A stretch of 57,874 nucleotides of DNA from assembly GCF_000709085.1 (NCBI RefSeq), contig NZ_JFBD01000052.1, positions 1 to 57,874 on the forward strand. The letters run 5' to 3'. Each line of letters starts with the position of its first letter. Positions within the stretch are counted from its first letter, which is position 1. The translations under genes were made by a program, and so were the position numbers. Below are positions 43,305 to 51,853 of this stretch, in pieces. This stretch comes from Virgibacillus alimentarius. GTDB lineage: Bacteria; Bacillota; Bacilli; Bacillales; Amphibacillaceae. The notes under the pieces were generated by a model. That model worked only from the letters and a program-made list of their open reading frames with translations, was not told the origin of the DNA and did not search any database.

Positions 43305-44633
43305 TTATTGTGTAATATGTTCTGTTCTTTGATCTACGACGCGTACCGCTTTCCCTTCTGATCTTGGTATCGATTTAGGTGGTAGAATCGTAACATCTAC
43401 ACTTACTAGACACTCATCCTTGATTGTAGATTGAATATAGTCTTTGAGATTACCAATATTCTCATGGTTGATATCTTGCTTGTATTGATGGAAAGTAGGT
43501 TCAGATAATTCAACCTGCAATTCAACTGCATCCATTGCTCCGTCTTTTTTAAGATGGATCTGGTAGTGTGGAGAAAGTGCTTTCATTTGTAGCAAGGATC
43601 TCTCCATTTCAAATGGGAAAACATTAACACCCCGAATAATCAGCATATCATCAATTCGGCCTTTAACACGAGACATGCGCACGGTTGTACGTCCACAATT
43701 ACATTTTTTACGTGTAATCGTAGCAATATCTCCGGTCCTATACCTGATAACCGGAAAGGCTTCTTTCGTTAAACTTGTAAAAACGAGCTCTCCTTCCTCA
43801 CCGTCAGGAACTGTTTCTAATGTGTCAGGGTCAATCACTTCAACGAAGAAATGGTCTTCCTGAATATGCAGACCGTCCTGTTCTTCGTGACATTCAATTG
43901 CGACACCTGGTCCGACAACTTCACTCAATCCGTAAATATCCACAGCCTTAATATCAAACTTTTCTTCCAATGTATTTCGCATCTCCTCAGACCAAGGTTC
44001 AGATCCAAATATACCATATTTTAAATTGGTCTTTCGTGGATCTTTTCCTTGTTCCTCCATTACCTCGGCGATATGAAGTGCATAGGAAGGAGTGGAACAT
44101 ATTACTTGTGGTTTCAAATCTTCTAGGAGCAAAATTTGCCGATTTGTATTTCCTCCTGATACCGGAACGGTAGTAATGCCTAGCTTCTCACCGCCATCAT
44201 GTAATCCCAGTCCACCTGTGAATAAACCATATCCATAAGCATTGTGCATCACTTCGTTTTGGCTCCCGCCAGCAGCCGTAATGGATCTGGCAACAATCTC
44301 TGCCCAGTTGTCAATGTCATTTTCGGTATAGGCAACAACTGTAGGCTTCCCGCTTGTACCGGATGAAGCATGCAAGCGGATAATATCTTCCATCGGAGTG
44401 GCAAAGAGACCGTATGGATAATGATCTCTTAAATCCGATTTTACAGTAAAAGGTAGTTTTTTAATATCTTCTATTGATTTAATATCGTTTGGTTTTAGAT
44501 GTAATTCATCAAATTTTTTCTTATAAAATTCTACATTTTGATAGACTCGTTCCACTGTTTCTTGCAGGCGACTTAACTGTAAAGTATCCATTTCATTTCT
44601 TTCTAGTGTTTCTATTTCTTTATTAAAAATCAA
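43305..44633 (-). CDS. paaK: Phenylacetate-CoA ligase
   Basis: A 442-residue adenylate-forming ligase making phenylacetyl-CoA from phenylacetate. Family marks are PFTVKSDLRDHYPYGLFA, the ATP motif HASSGTSGKPTVVAYT, YGLSEVVGPGVA, RYRTGDIATI and KGRIDDMLIIRGVNVFP. Four cysteines or histidines around KCNCGRTT match the zinc-like loop of the family. The length is normal. The promoter on the minus strand has a cre-like box. Genes for the aerobic phenylacetyl-CoA oxygenase are not in the window; a TetR regulator and aldehyde dehydrogenase lie divergently upstream. Confidence 0.93.
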   Translation of the reverse strand: MIFNKEIETLERNEMDTLQLSRLQETVERVYQNVEFYKKKFDELHLKPNDIKSIEDIKKLPFTVKSDLRDHYPYGLFATPMEDIIRLHASSGTSGKPTVVAYTENDIDNWAEIVARSITAAGGSQNEVMHNAYGYGLFTGGLGLHDGGEKLGITTVPVSGGNTNRQILLLEDLKPQVICSTPSYALHIAEVMEEQGKDPRKTNLKYGIFGSEPWSEEMRNTLEEKFDIKAVDIYGLSEVVGPGVAIECHEEQDGLHIQEDHFFVEVIDPDTLETVPDGEEGELVFTSLTKEAFPVIRYRTGDIATITRKKCNCGRTTVRMSRVKGRIDDMLIIRGVNVFPFEMERSLLQMKALSPHYQIHLKKDGAMDAVELQVELSEPTFHQYKQDINHENIGNLKDYIQSTIKDECLVSVDVTILPPKSIPRSEGKAVRVVDQRTEHITQ

Positions 44634-44771
44634 ACTGATTCCTCCTTTAGGTTGAAAGAATGATTGACGTAAAAACGTCTACTTCCTGCTATTTATTCTT
44701 CCATTATTGGGAATTATATCCATTGTGATTATCTGATTTTGTAGCAAGCATATAATATAACAGATTAATCA

Positions 44772-44792
44772 ATAACGTGATATTTTCGTTAT
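44772..44792. promoter_or_regulatory. Dyad in the paaK leader
   Basis: ATAACG-N9-CGTTAT (44772-44792) lies at the expected paaK transcription start. It could be the operator of the divergent TetR protein or another regulator; nothing in the sequence decides this. Confidence 0.4.
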
Positions 44793-44797
44793 CATTT

Positions 44798-44826
44798 ATA
44801 ATAGCGCTTACATATCAGAAAGTCAA
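44798..44826 (-). promoter_or_regulatory. paaK promoter with cre-like box
   Basis: On the minus strand TTGACT (44826-44821), 17 bp, TATTAT (44803-44798). TGTAAGCGCTATTA (44812-44799) is a cre-like box with one departure (T for the late C), overlapping the -10 region. The spacer TTCTGATATGTAAGCGC is strikingly like the amidase spacer TTCTTATGTGAAAGCGC at 41124-41140. Confidence 0.7.
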
Positions 44827-44976
44827 TATAAGTATGAAAATTATAATAATTATCAACTGAGTTCTATGGACAAATGAAAGGTATGAAAACCCATATACTC
44901 TATTAAACTGCTTTCGTTGATGCTATACTTTTTGTAGACGCAGAAATATATATCGCAAAAGTTGCAGGAGGATTTC

Positions 44977-45558
44977 ATGGTTAAATTAACGGAGACTAAA
45001 ATTAAGGAAAGCGCACTAACACTTTTTATAAAGAAAGGCTATGCAGGCACCTCTCTTACGGATATTGGAAAAGAAGTGGGAATAAAAAAGCAATCCATCT
45101 ATACGCATTTTAAAAGTAAAGAAGATTTATTTTTACAAGTAATGAACCAGGTGATTCAAGAGGAAATAGCCTTTTTAAACGATTATTTTACCAATCAAAA
45201 ACATGTATCACTTCACGACATTTTATATCATTTTATCAAAAAACTAAAAGAGCGATTCATATCTGATGGAGAAGAAAATATTAAATTTTTACTTCGAATG
45301 ATGTTCATTCCGCCAAATCGTATTAAGGAAACGGTAATATCTAAAGCTCTTACCTATTACGATCAGTTAAAGAATCACATCGAACATACTTTTCATCTGC
45401 ATAAAGATGTTATAAACGTTTCTGTTGAAGCTGGGAAAATTTCCTTTTTAAATTTGTTTGATGGGTTATTGGTTGAACTTATATATATCAATATAAGAAA
45501 TTTTGAGAAAAGGTTTCAAATTTCTTGGAACATTTATTGGCAAGGAATAAAAAAGTAA
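44977..45558 (+). CDS. TetR-family transcriptional regulator
   Basis: A 193-residue regulator. The helix-turn-helix is at about residues 7-52: ALTLFIKKGYAGTSLTDIGK then VGIKKQSIYTHFKSKEDLF. The C-terminal ligand domain is not of a family I can name. Start chosen at ATG 44977, 5 nt after GGAGG; an upstream TTG (44962) overlaps this site. It is divergent to paaK and precedes the aldehyde dehydrogenase-aminotransferase genes, so it may control either. A dyad in the next promoter (45591-45622) is a good operator candidate. Confidence 0.85.
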   Translation: MVKLTETKIKESALTLFIKKGYAGTSLTDIGKEVGIKKQSIYTHFKSKEDLFLQVMNQVIQEEIAFLNDYFTNQKHVSLHDILYHFIKKLKERFISDGEENIKFLLRMMFIPPNRIKETVISKALTYYDQLKNHIEHTFHLHKDVINVSVEAGKISFLNLFDGLLVELIYINIRNFEKRFQISWNIYWQGIKK

Positions 45559-45566
45559 ATTATTAC

Positions 45567-45622
45567 TTGCAAAAGTTCTGATAATTTTGTACAATAACTT
45601 ACGAACGGTCGGAAGTTATTGT
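45567..45622 (+). promoter_or_regulatory. Promoter and dyad operator before the aldehyde dehydrogenase gene
   Basis: TTGCAA (45567-45572), 17 bp, TACAAT (45590-45595). ACAATAACTT (45591-45600) and AAGTTATTGT (45613-45622) are a perfect 10-bp inverted repeat overlapping the -10 box and start site. The centre CGAACGGTCGGAAG partly matches CNAACGNNCGTTNG, the operator I recall for a TetR-type phenylacetate regulator (PaaR) of Thermus. The same sequence could in part work as the tetR terminator. Confidence 0.65.
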
Positions 45623-45696
45623 GCAAATAATCTCATTGAGGAGGATTGGTTCTATAAATCATCATTTTATTGAAAGTTAATTTTTTTTACAACGAT

Positions 45697-45710
45697 TGTA
45701 AGCGGTAACA
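45697..45710 (+). promoter_or_regulatory. cre box upstream of the aldehyde dehydrogenase gene
   Basis: TGTAAGCGGTAACA matches TGNAANCGNTNNCA at every fixed position. It lies in the leader 49 nt before the start codon, downstream of the predicted promoter, so CcpA could block elongation. Confidence 0.75.
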
Positions 45711-45759
45711 ATAATGTAAATTATTTGGATTAAAAATATTTTCTTAGAAGGTGAATGGA

Positions 45760-47229
45760 ATGGAACAATCATATCAGTTATTTGTCGATGGGGAATGGAT
45801 GGATTCGATTTCTAAAGAAACGTTTAAATCGTATAATCCTGCTACTGGCGAGGTAAATGCTGTTGTAGCAAAGGGAGGAAAAGAAGATATTGATTTAGCA
45901 GTGAAAGCAGCTAGAAAAGCTTTCCAGTCCGGCCCGTGGGCTGAAATGGCCCCTAGTGACAGAGGCCGTCTATTAAATAAGGTAGCACAGGAATTGTGGA
46001 AGAAAGCTGACTACTTAGCGGAAGTGGAAACAAAAGACAATGGACTTCCAATTAATGAAAATAAGATGATTGCAATGCCTTCCATGATTGATGTTTTAGA
46101 GTTTTACGCTGGGCTTGCAAATAAAGTACAAGGAGAGACGTTAGCGTCACCTCCCGGAAGATTTAATTATACGTTGAAGGAACCACTTGGAGTTGTTGGT
46201 GCAATTATTCCTTGGAATTTCCCGTTGATGTTAGCGATGTGGAAGATTGCCCCAGCTTTAGCTGCAGGAAATACGATTGTACTAAAACCTGCTGAACAAA
46301 CACCGATCAGTCTGTTGGAAATGGTGAAGATTTTCAAGGAAGCAGGGATTCCTGATGGAGTCATTAACGTTGTTCCAGGGTATGGAAGTGACGCGGGGAA
46401 TGCATTATCTTCGCATCCAGATGTTGATAAAGTTGCATTTACAGGGTCAACATCTACAGGGAAAATTATCATGCAGGCGGCCAGTAAAAATCTAAAACCG
46501 GTAAGTTTAGAACTTGGAGGAAAAAATCCGAATATTGTATTTGACGATGCAAATATCGAAAATGCGGTGAATGGCTCGATGTTTGGTATTTACTTTGGTC
46601 AGGGGCAAGTCTGTGCATCCGGCTCCAGATTGTATGTACAAGAAAGTATTTATGAACAATTTATGGAAGCTTTTATCGATAAAACACAGAAAATCAAAGT
46701 TGGAAATCCTTTAGATCCTACTACTCATATGGGGCCACAAGTTTCCAAGCAGCAGCTAGAGCGAATTGAACATTTCGTAAAAACAGGGGTGGATCAGGGA
46801 GCAAAACTTGTCATTGGTGGAGAAAGAGCAAAAGTTGACAATGGAAACTTCTTCACTCCAACTGTTTTTGAAAACGTTTCAAGCGATATGACAATTGCCA
46901 AGGAAGAAATTTTTGGGCCTGTATTATCTGTTATCAAATTTAAGGATGAAGAAGATGCATTGCAAAAAGCGAATGATACACTGTACGGCCTAACTTCCGG
47001 TATATGGACGGAGAATCTAAAGCGAGCGCACCGAATGGTAAAAGGTTTACAATCAGGCACCGTATATGTCAATACATTCAGTATGCTTGATAGTGTTGCT
47101 CCTTTTGGAGGTACAAAGCAAAGTGGATTTGGAAGAGAACTGGGGATCCAGGCATTGGATATGTATACACAAACCAAAAATGTTTGGATGGACCTTAATG
47201 ATGAACATCTCAATTGGTATGGCGTGTAG
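45760..47229 (+). CDS. NAD-dependent aldehyde dehydrogenase
   Basis: A 489-residue aldehyde dehydrogenase. The Rossmann fold shows IPWNFPLMLAMWKIAPALAAG and FTGSTSTGK; the general base Glu is in LELGGKNPNIVF and the nucleophile Cys in GQGQVCASGSRL. It is of the broad betaine/phenylacetaldehyde dehydrogenase group. Start chosen at ATG 45760, 7 nt after AGAAGGTG. The class III aminotransferase gene follows after 55 nt; together they would convert a primary amine to an aldehyde and then to an acid, and PaaK is next door for phenylacetate. The amine is not proven. Confidence 0.9.
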   Translation: MEQSYQLFVDGEWMDSISKETFKSYNPATGEVNAVVAKGGKEDIDLAVKAARKAFQSGPWAEMAPSDRGRLLNKVAQELWKKADYLAEVETKDNGLPINENKMIAMPSMIDVLEFYAGLANKVQGETLASPPGRFNYTLKEPLGVVGAIIPWNFPLMLAMWKIAPALAAGNTIVLKPAEQTPISLLEMVKIFKEAGIPDGVINVVPGYGSDAGNALSSHPDVDKVAFTGSTSTGKIIMQAASKNLKPVSLELGGKNPNIVFDDANIENAVNGSMFGIYFGQGQVCASGSRLYVQESIYEQFMEAFIDKTQKIKVGNPLDPTTHMGPQVSKQQLERIEHFVKTGVDQGAKLVIGGERAKVDNGNFFTPTVFENVSSDMTIAKEEIFGPVLSVIKFKDEEDALQKANDTLYGLTSGIWTENLKRAHRMVKGLQSGTVYVNTFSMLDSVAPFGGTKQSGFGRELGIQALDMYTQTKNVWMDLNDEHLNWYGV

Positions 47230-47284
47230 TCATTTCTCAAAAAAGAGAAACTTGTTTCTATAATAAAAAATGGAGGTTTTACGC

Positions 47285-48646
47285 ATGGCAGTAAAAGCAA
47301 ATGTACAGAAATTATCTGAACTGGACAAAAAACACTTTTTACATCCTTTAACACCACCAAAAATGCAATATGAGCAAGGACCACCAATTATTGTATCTGA
47401 GGGTAATGGCATTTATATAAAAGATGAGAACGGTGATACGTATATTGATGGAATGTCGATGCTATGGAACGTAAACTTAGGTCATGGTCAGGAAGAATTG
47501 GCAGAAGCAGCAAAAGAACAAATGAAAAAATTAGCGTTTAGCTCGTCATTTAATGGTTATTCTCATGAGCCAGTCGTCCGCTTGTCTGAAAAAATTGCTT
47601 CGCTTACACCTGGAGATTTGAATGTTGTATTCTATACATCTGGGGGTTCTGAAGCCAATGATACAGCATTTAAACTAGCTAGGTACTACTGGAAATGTAA
47701 AGGACAGCCAAATCGTAATAAGGTGATTAGCCTAAAGCGTGGATACCACGGGGTTGCAGTAGGGTCTACAAGTGCTACAGGAATGCCGGAATTTAATAAT
47801 TTAGTGAGTTCAAAAGCTCCGGATTACATTCACGCTGAGCCGCATCTTTTAGAATGTGAACGTGGAGATAAGAATGCTGAGCATTACGATAAGAGTGTAA
47901 GAGGTATTATTGAAAAAGAAGGGGCAGAAAACATAGCGGCAATTATACTAGAGCCAATCATGGGTGCAGGTGGCGTATTTACTCCGCCTGAAGGTTATCT
48001 GCAAGCACTTCGTGATCTTTGTGATGAACATGGTATTTTAATGATTACAGATGAAGTCATTTGTGGCTTTGGTCGTACAGGGAAAAAATTTGGCGTAGAT
48101 AACTGGAATGTTGTACCTGACATGATGACAATTGCAAAAGGAATTACAAGTGGTTATATTCCTTTGGGCGGTGTCGTCATGCGAGAGAAGATTCGTGATG
48201 CACTGATTCAAACGGATGACGTTTTCTTCCATGGATTTACTTATAGTGGACATCCAACTTCCTGTGCTGTAGCATTAAAAAATCTTGAAATTATTGAACG
48301 TGACAACATTCTCGATAACGTGAAGAATATGGAGCAAGTATTTAAAGCGGAGCTACAGAAACTGGAAGACAAACATCCACATGTAACAAAGACAAGAGCG
48401 ATGGGTCTGCTTGGCGCGTTTGAATTATACGCAGATCGTGACAAAGAAGAACCTTTTGCACCCGAAATGGGAGCCGCTTTCCAAGTGGTAGATGAGTGTT
48501 TCAAACGTAATTTAATTTTACGATTTATTGACTGGGAAGGTTCCAATATTGTAGCTGTAGCACCACCATTAATTATAAATAAACAAGAAATTGAAGAAAT
48601 TTTTAAAATCATTGATGAGCACTCACGGCATTTGAAAATAACTTGA
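47285..48646 (+). CDS. Class III (omega) aminotransferase
   Basis: A PLP enzyme of 453 residues of the omega-transaminase class, which moves amino groups from amines or omega-amino acids to pyruvate or oxoglutarate. Marks are HPLTPPKMQY and MLWNVNLGHG near the start, the phosphate-binding YTSGGSEANDTAFKLAR, the GYHGV motif, ITDEVICGFGRTGK, and the PLP lysine in TIAKGITSGYIPLGG. Start chosen at ATG 47285, 8 nt after GGAGG. It forms an operon with the aldehyde dehydrogenase. Candidate substrates are aromatic amines such as phenylethylamine, putrescine or beta-alanine. Confidence 0.87.
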   Translation: MAVKANVQKLSELDKKHFLHPLTPPKMQYEQGPPIIVSEGNGIYIKDENGDTYIDGMSMLWNVNLGHGQEELAEAAKEQMKKLAFSSSFNGYSHEPVVRLSEKIASLTPGDLNVVFYTSGGSEANDTAFKLARYYWKCKGQPNRNKVISLKRGYHGVAVGSTSATGMPEFNNLVSSKAPDYIHAEPHLLECERGDKNAEHYDKSVRGIIEKEGAENIAAIILEPIMGAGGVFTPPEGYLQALRDLCDEHGILMITDEVICGFGRTGKKFGVDNWNVVPDMMTIAKGITSGYIPLGGVVMREKIRDALIQTDDVFFHGFTYSGHPTSCAVALKNLEIIERDNILDNVKNMEQVFKAELQKLEDKHPHVTKTRAMGLLGAFELYADRDKEEPFAPEMGAAFQVVDECFKRNLILRFIDWEGSNIVAVAPPLIINKQEIEEIFKIIDEHSRHLKIT

Positions 48647-48676
48647 ACTAAGTTTTTAACGTACATCAACGATATA

Positions 48677-48760
48677 GCTAGGAAGGTAGACGGTATTCAT
48701 TTAAAGAAATAAGCATTTCTAAAAACGAATGAATCATACGTTTACTTTCCTGGCTTTTTT
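48677..48760 (+). terminator. Long terminator after the aminotransferase gene
   Basis: GCTAGGAAGGTAGACG (48677-48692) pairs imperfectly with CGTTTACTTTCCTGGC (48739-48754) and is followed by TTTTTT. An inner ATTCATT/AATGAAT pair extends the stem. The rest of the interval to 49012 is AT-rich without a gene. Confidence 0.75.
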
Positions 48761-49012
48761 GTAGTTAAAGTTCCAATATATTCGTTTGTGTTATTAAAGA
48801 TCGAAGTGAAAGGAAAATATGCCTATAATTGACGGAATATTGTGAATATAAAGTACTGAAATCTACAGTTGCGATATTTCTATTAATGATAGAAAAGAGA
48901 AGCTGTAGGTAGCAATAAGAAATAAAATTATGCTAGATCAGAAAACGAAATTATAAGTGAACTTTTAATTCCCATATTTAGAATAACGATAAATTTTTTT
49001 AGGAGGTTTATC

Positions 49013-50389
49013 ATGCAAACTGAAAAAGTTTTATCAGGTGGCATTAACCCTAAATCTAGTAAAACAGGAGGAGAACTTGGAAAGGTATTAAAAACGAAAG
49101 ACTTAGTCATTTTTGGTTTGGTTTTTATGGCTCCTGTATCAGCGCAAACATTGTTTGGTGAATTATCTGTACTGTCACAAGGTCATGCAGTTTTATCTTA
49201 TCTGTTTGCTTTAGTTGCTATGCTTTTTACTGCATCAAGTTACGGTGTAATGGCAGGAACATTTCCAAAAGCAGGTTCAACTTATAGTTACACTTCTCAA
49301 GCTATCCACCCCTATGTTGGATTTGTTGCTGGTTGGGCAATTCTTTTAGATTATTTAGTGATGCCAATATTACTCACTAAATTAAGTGCAACTTTTCTAA
49401 TGGAATTACTACCATTTATTCCTTTGTGGTTCATGTTGCTGTTATTTCTTATTCCAATTACGGTTTTTAATTATTATGGAACAAAACTTACTGCCCGTGT
49501 TAATCTATTTATGACAGTAGCGATGCTTCTAAGTTTAGTGCTATTTATCGGATTTGCGATTAAAAATTTAGTATCTGATGGTGGCGCAGGTGCAATTTTT
49601 TCATTTCAAGGAGTGATTAATTCGAATACATTTTCTTCTGGGGTTGTTTTATCAGGTGCATCCATTGCAGTATTATCCTATCTAGGTTTTGATGCAGTAA
49701 CGACGATGGCAGAGGATTCAAAAGTAACAGGCAAAATGGTGGGAACTGCAGCTGTTATCTCCCTATTGTTTGCATCATTTTTTTATATCTTACAAGTTTA
49801 TTTTGCAACTTTAGTAATGCCAGATTTCACTTCATTTGGTTCACAAGATACAGCTTTTTTTGAAATAGCAACACTAGTTGGCGGAAGTGCATTAGCAACG
49901 ATATGTACGCTAATCATTGCAGTCTCGGGCATTTCAACTGGACTTGCAGGGCAATCTGCCGGTTCTAGAATTTTATTTGGAATGGGACGTGATAAAGTAT
50001 TACCCAAATTTTTCGCTCATGTACATGAAAAATATAAAACGCCAAGTAATAGTATCATCATTTTGGCTATACTCGGTTATGTTGGAGCATTATTTTTACC
50101 ATTAGATTTTATATTTAGTATTATGGTTTTTGGGGCGTTAACTGGTTTTATGTGCGTAAACTTATCTGTTGTCGTTGAATTTTTCTTCAAAAGAAAAATA
50201 AGGCAAGGGTCTAAGCTGTTTTTACATTTCATATTTCCTGCATTTGGAATTTTAATTTGCGGGTTTATTATGATCAATATGGATGTAATAGGTTTAATTG
50301 CTGGGGTCACTTGGATAGCGATTGGTACGACTTTACTAATTGCTAGAATCAAATACTTTAAGGTAAATGAAAATCTAGACTGGAGTTAA
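49013..50389 (+). CDS. APC-family amino acid/amine permease
   Basis: A membrane protein of 458 residues and about 12 spans in the amino acid-polyamine-organocation superfamily. Helix 1 carries VFMAPVSAQTLFG, helix 3 region GSTYSYTSQAIHPYVGFVAGW, and helix 6 ASIAVLSYLGFDAVTTMAED, as in putrescine/amino-acid importers. AGGAGG precedes ATG 49013. It has its own transcription unit behind the aldehyde dehydrogenase-aminotransferase pair and is the natural candidate to import their amine or amino-acid substrate. Confidence 0.85.
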   Translation: MQTEKVLSGGINPKSSKTGGELGKVLKTKDLVIFGLVFMAPVSAQTLFGELSVLSQGHAVLSYLFALVAMLFTASSYGVMAGTFPKAGSTYSYTSQAIHPYVGFVAGWAILLDYLVMPILLTKLSATFLMELLPFIPLWFMLLLFLIPITVFNYYGTKLTARVNLFMTVAMLLSLVLFIGFAIKNLVSDGGAGAIFSFQGVINSNTFSSGVVLSGASIAVLSYLGFDAVTTMAEDSKVTGKMVGTAAVISLLFASFFYILQVYFATLVMPDFTSFGSQDTAFFEIATLVGGSALATICTLIIAVSGISTGLAGQSAGSRILFGMGRDKVLPKFFAHVHEKYKTPSNSIIILAILGYVGALFLPLDFIFSIMVFGALTGFMCVNLSVVVEFFFKRKIRQGSKLFLHFIFPAFGILICGFIMINMDVIGLIAGVTWIAIGTTLLIARIKYFKVNENLDWS

Positions 50390-50844
50390 TTGTTCATAAA
50401 CACATACACCGATATCAATAGAGATCTCACCAGATAGCGTGGTAATTAGAAAAAATTTTTTCATGTTCGTATAGAGGTTTAATGCAGGTGAAAAGAAAAA
50501 ACGATATCCTTAGAAGGAAAATTAATGAGATTTGTATGGGATGCAATCGACTCGACCATCTGAAATAATGATAAAATATCGGGGGAAGCAGAAGGTATAT
50601 TATTGAACACGAAGTAACACTAGTGATGTCAACGAGGTATTCGACAATTTGACTAAATTTAAAATAAATAGGGATACTGATGTTTTTAAAAGATTAGTAT
50701 CTCCCTCTTTCTTTATTTTAACCCTCTATCGAATTACTTTTTTAAGAGGTAGATATTTATTGTGTTTTTCACTCACCCGGGGAGGAAAAACAAGTGTCTA
50801 TTGATGTATAATGATAAATAAATTAGAAAAAGGAGAAGTGAGAG
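50390..50844. other. Gene-poor interval with a terminator-like hairpin
   Basis: No convincing gene. GGGATACT (50671-50678) pairs with AGTATCTCCC (50696-50705, one bulge) and runs into TCTTTCTTTATTTT, a possible late terminator for the permease or the end of a lost gene. A 28-codon ORF (50482-50568) with CMGC has a modest ribosome binding site but is too short to support. Confidence 0.5.
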
Positions 50845-51825
50845 ATGAAATTGAAAACGCAAACACCAACGGTATACCCAATTATAGTTCCAACTTCATC
50901 AAGCTTAAAATCCTTTAACTTTTATCTTGTCAAGACAAAACAAGCTTTGATTCTTGTTGATACTGGTGTAAATGTTGATAAGTGCTGGAATTATCTTATG
51001 AATGTTCTTGAGGATAACGGATTTAGCCTAAATGATATTGATAAAATCATACTTACGCATAATCATAATGATCACATTGGTCTGGTTAATCGCATAAGGT
51101 CCCACAACCCTATTCCTGTATATGCACATCGGGATGCGATGCTCCGTTTAAAAAGAGATGAGGCTTTCCTGAAGAAGCGTATTGCATTTTTCCAAACGCT
51201 TTATAATGAGATGGGATGTGGGGATAGAGGGGAAAAACAAATTGAAAAATTAAACAAGGCACTAAAAAAGAATAAATCTCAAATAATAGAAGGTGAAATT
51301 CTTCCATTAGTAGAGGGAGATGAAATAGATGGTTTTCGGGTAATTGAAACTCCAGGGCATGCCCCGGACCACATTGTGCTATTGCACGAAGACAGTGGTT
51401 TATTACTTGCAGGGGATCACTTGATTCAGCATGTATCGAGTAATGCGCTGATAGAGCCTGATAAACAAGGTGAGAAAATATCCTCTCTATTGCAATATGA
51501 GCATTCGCTCAAGAAACTAAAAGATTACTCTTTGTCAATTGCTTATCCTGGACATGGGGAGATCGTAAAAAATCCACTTCAACTTATTGACAAAAGAATA
51601 GAGGGAATAGAGAAAAAATCAGAGAAGCTGAATAACATTGTTACTGATCAATCGTTGACAGCGGCGGAAATCGCCAAAATTTATTATCAGGAAAAATATG
51701 GAAGTGAATTTTCACTTGTCATGTCCGAGATAATTGGACATCTTGATCGATTAGAGTCATACAACCGAGTTACGAAGGAAAAGCAAGATGGAATTTTCTA
51801 CTATTATACGAGAGAAACGAACTGA
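50845..51825 (+). CDS. MBL-fold metallo-hydrolase
   Basis: A soluble 326-residue protein with the metallo-beta-lactamase fold. The metal site THNHNDHIG is complete, followed by the later ligands in TPGHAPDHIVLLH, LLLAGDHLI and AYPGHGEIV. A C-terminal helical/winged-helix region (about 240-326) is as in the glyoxalase II/YflN-like branch. AAAAGGAGAA precedes ATG 50845. It is monocistronic; the last codons lie inside the terminator shared with rocB. A specific substrate cannot be proposed. Confidence 0.85.
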   Translation: MKLKTQTPTVYPIIVPTSSSLKSFNFYLVKTKQALILVDTGVNVDKCWNYLMNVLEDNGFSLNDIDKIILTHNHNDHIGLVNRIRSHNPIPVYAHRDAMLRLKRDEAFLKKRIAFFQTLYNEMGCGDRGEKQIEKLNKALKKNKSQIIEGEILPLVEGDEIDGFRVIETPGHAPDHIVLLHEDSGLLLAGDHLIQHVSSNALIEPDKQGEKISSLLQYEHSLKKLKDYSLSIAYPGHGEIVKNPLQLIDKRIEGIEKKSEKLNNIVTDQSLTAAEIAKIYYQEKYGSEFSLVMSEIIGHLDRLESYNRVTKEKQDGIFYYYTRETN

Positions 51826-51853
51826 TTCGGAATAATCCCGAATCAGTTCGTTT
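51815..51853. terminator. Shared terminator overlapping the ends of both convergent genes
   Basis: AAACGAACTGATTCGG (51815-51830) and CCGAATCAGTTCGTTT (51838-51853) form a perfect 16-bp stem. The left arm encodes the C terminus and stop of the MBL gene, the right arm those of rocB; both proteins end in Glu-Thr-Asn. Confidence 0.85.

Noticed and set aside
46794-47387. 197-codon minus-strand ORF
   Set aside because: Lies opposite the aldehyde dehydrogenase and aminotransferase genes and lacks any domain.
50482-50568. 28-codon ORF with a Cys-Met-Gly-Cys motif
   Set aside because: The ribosome binding site is modest and the peptide is too short to judge without conservation data.
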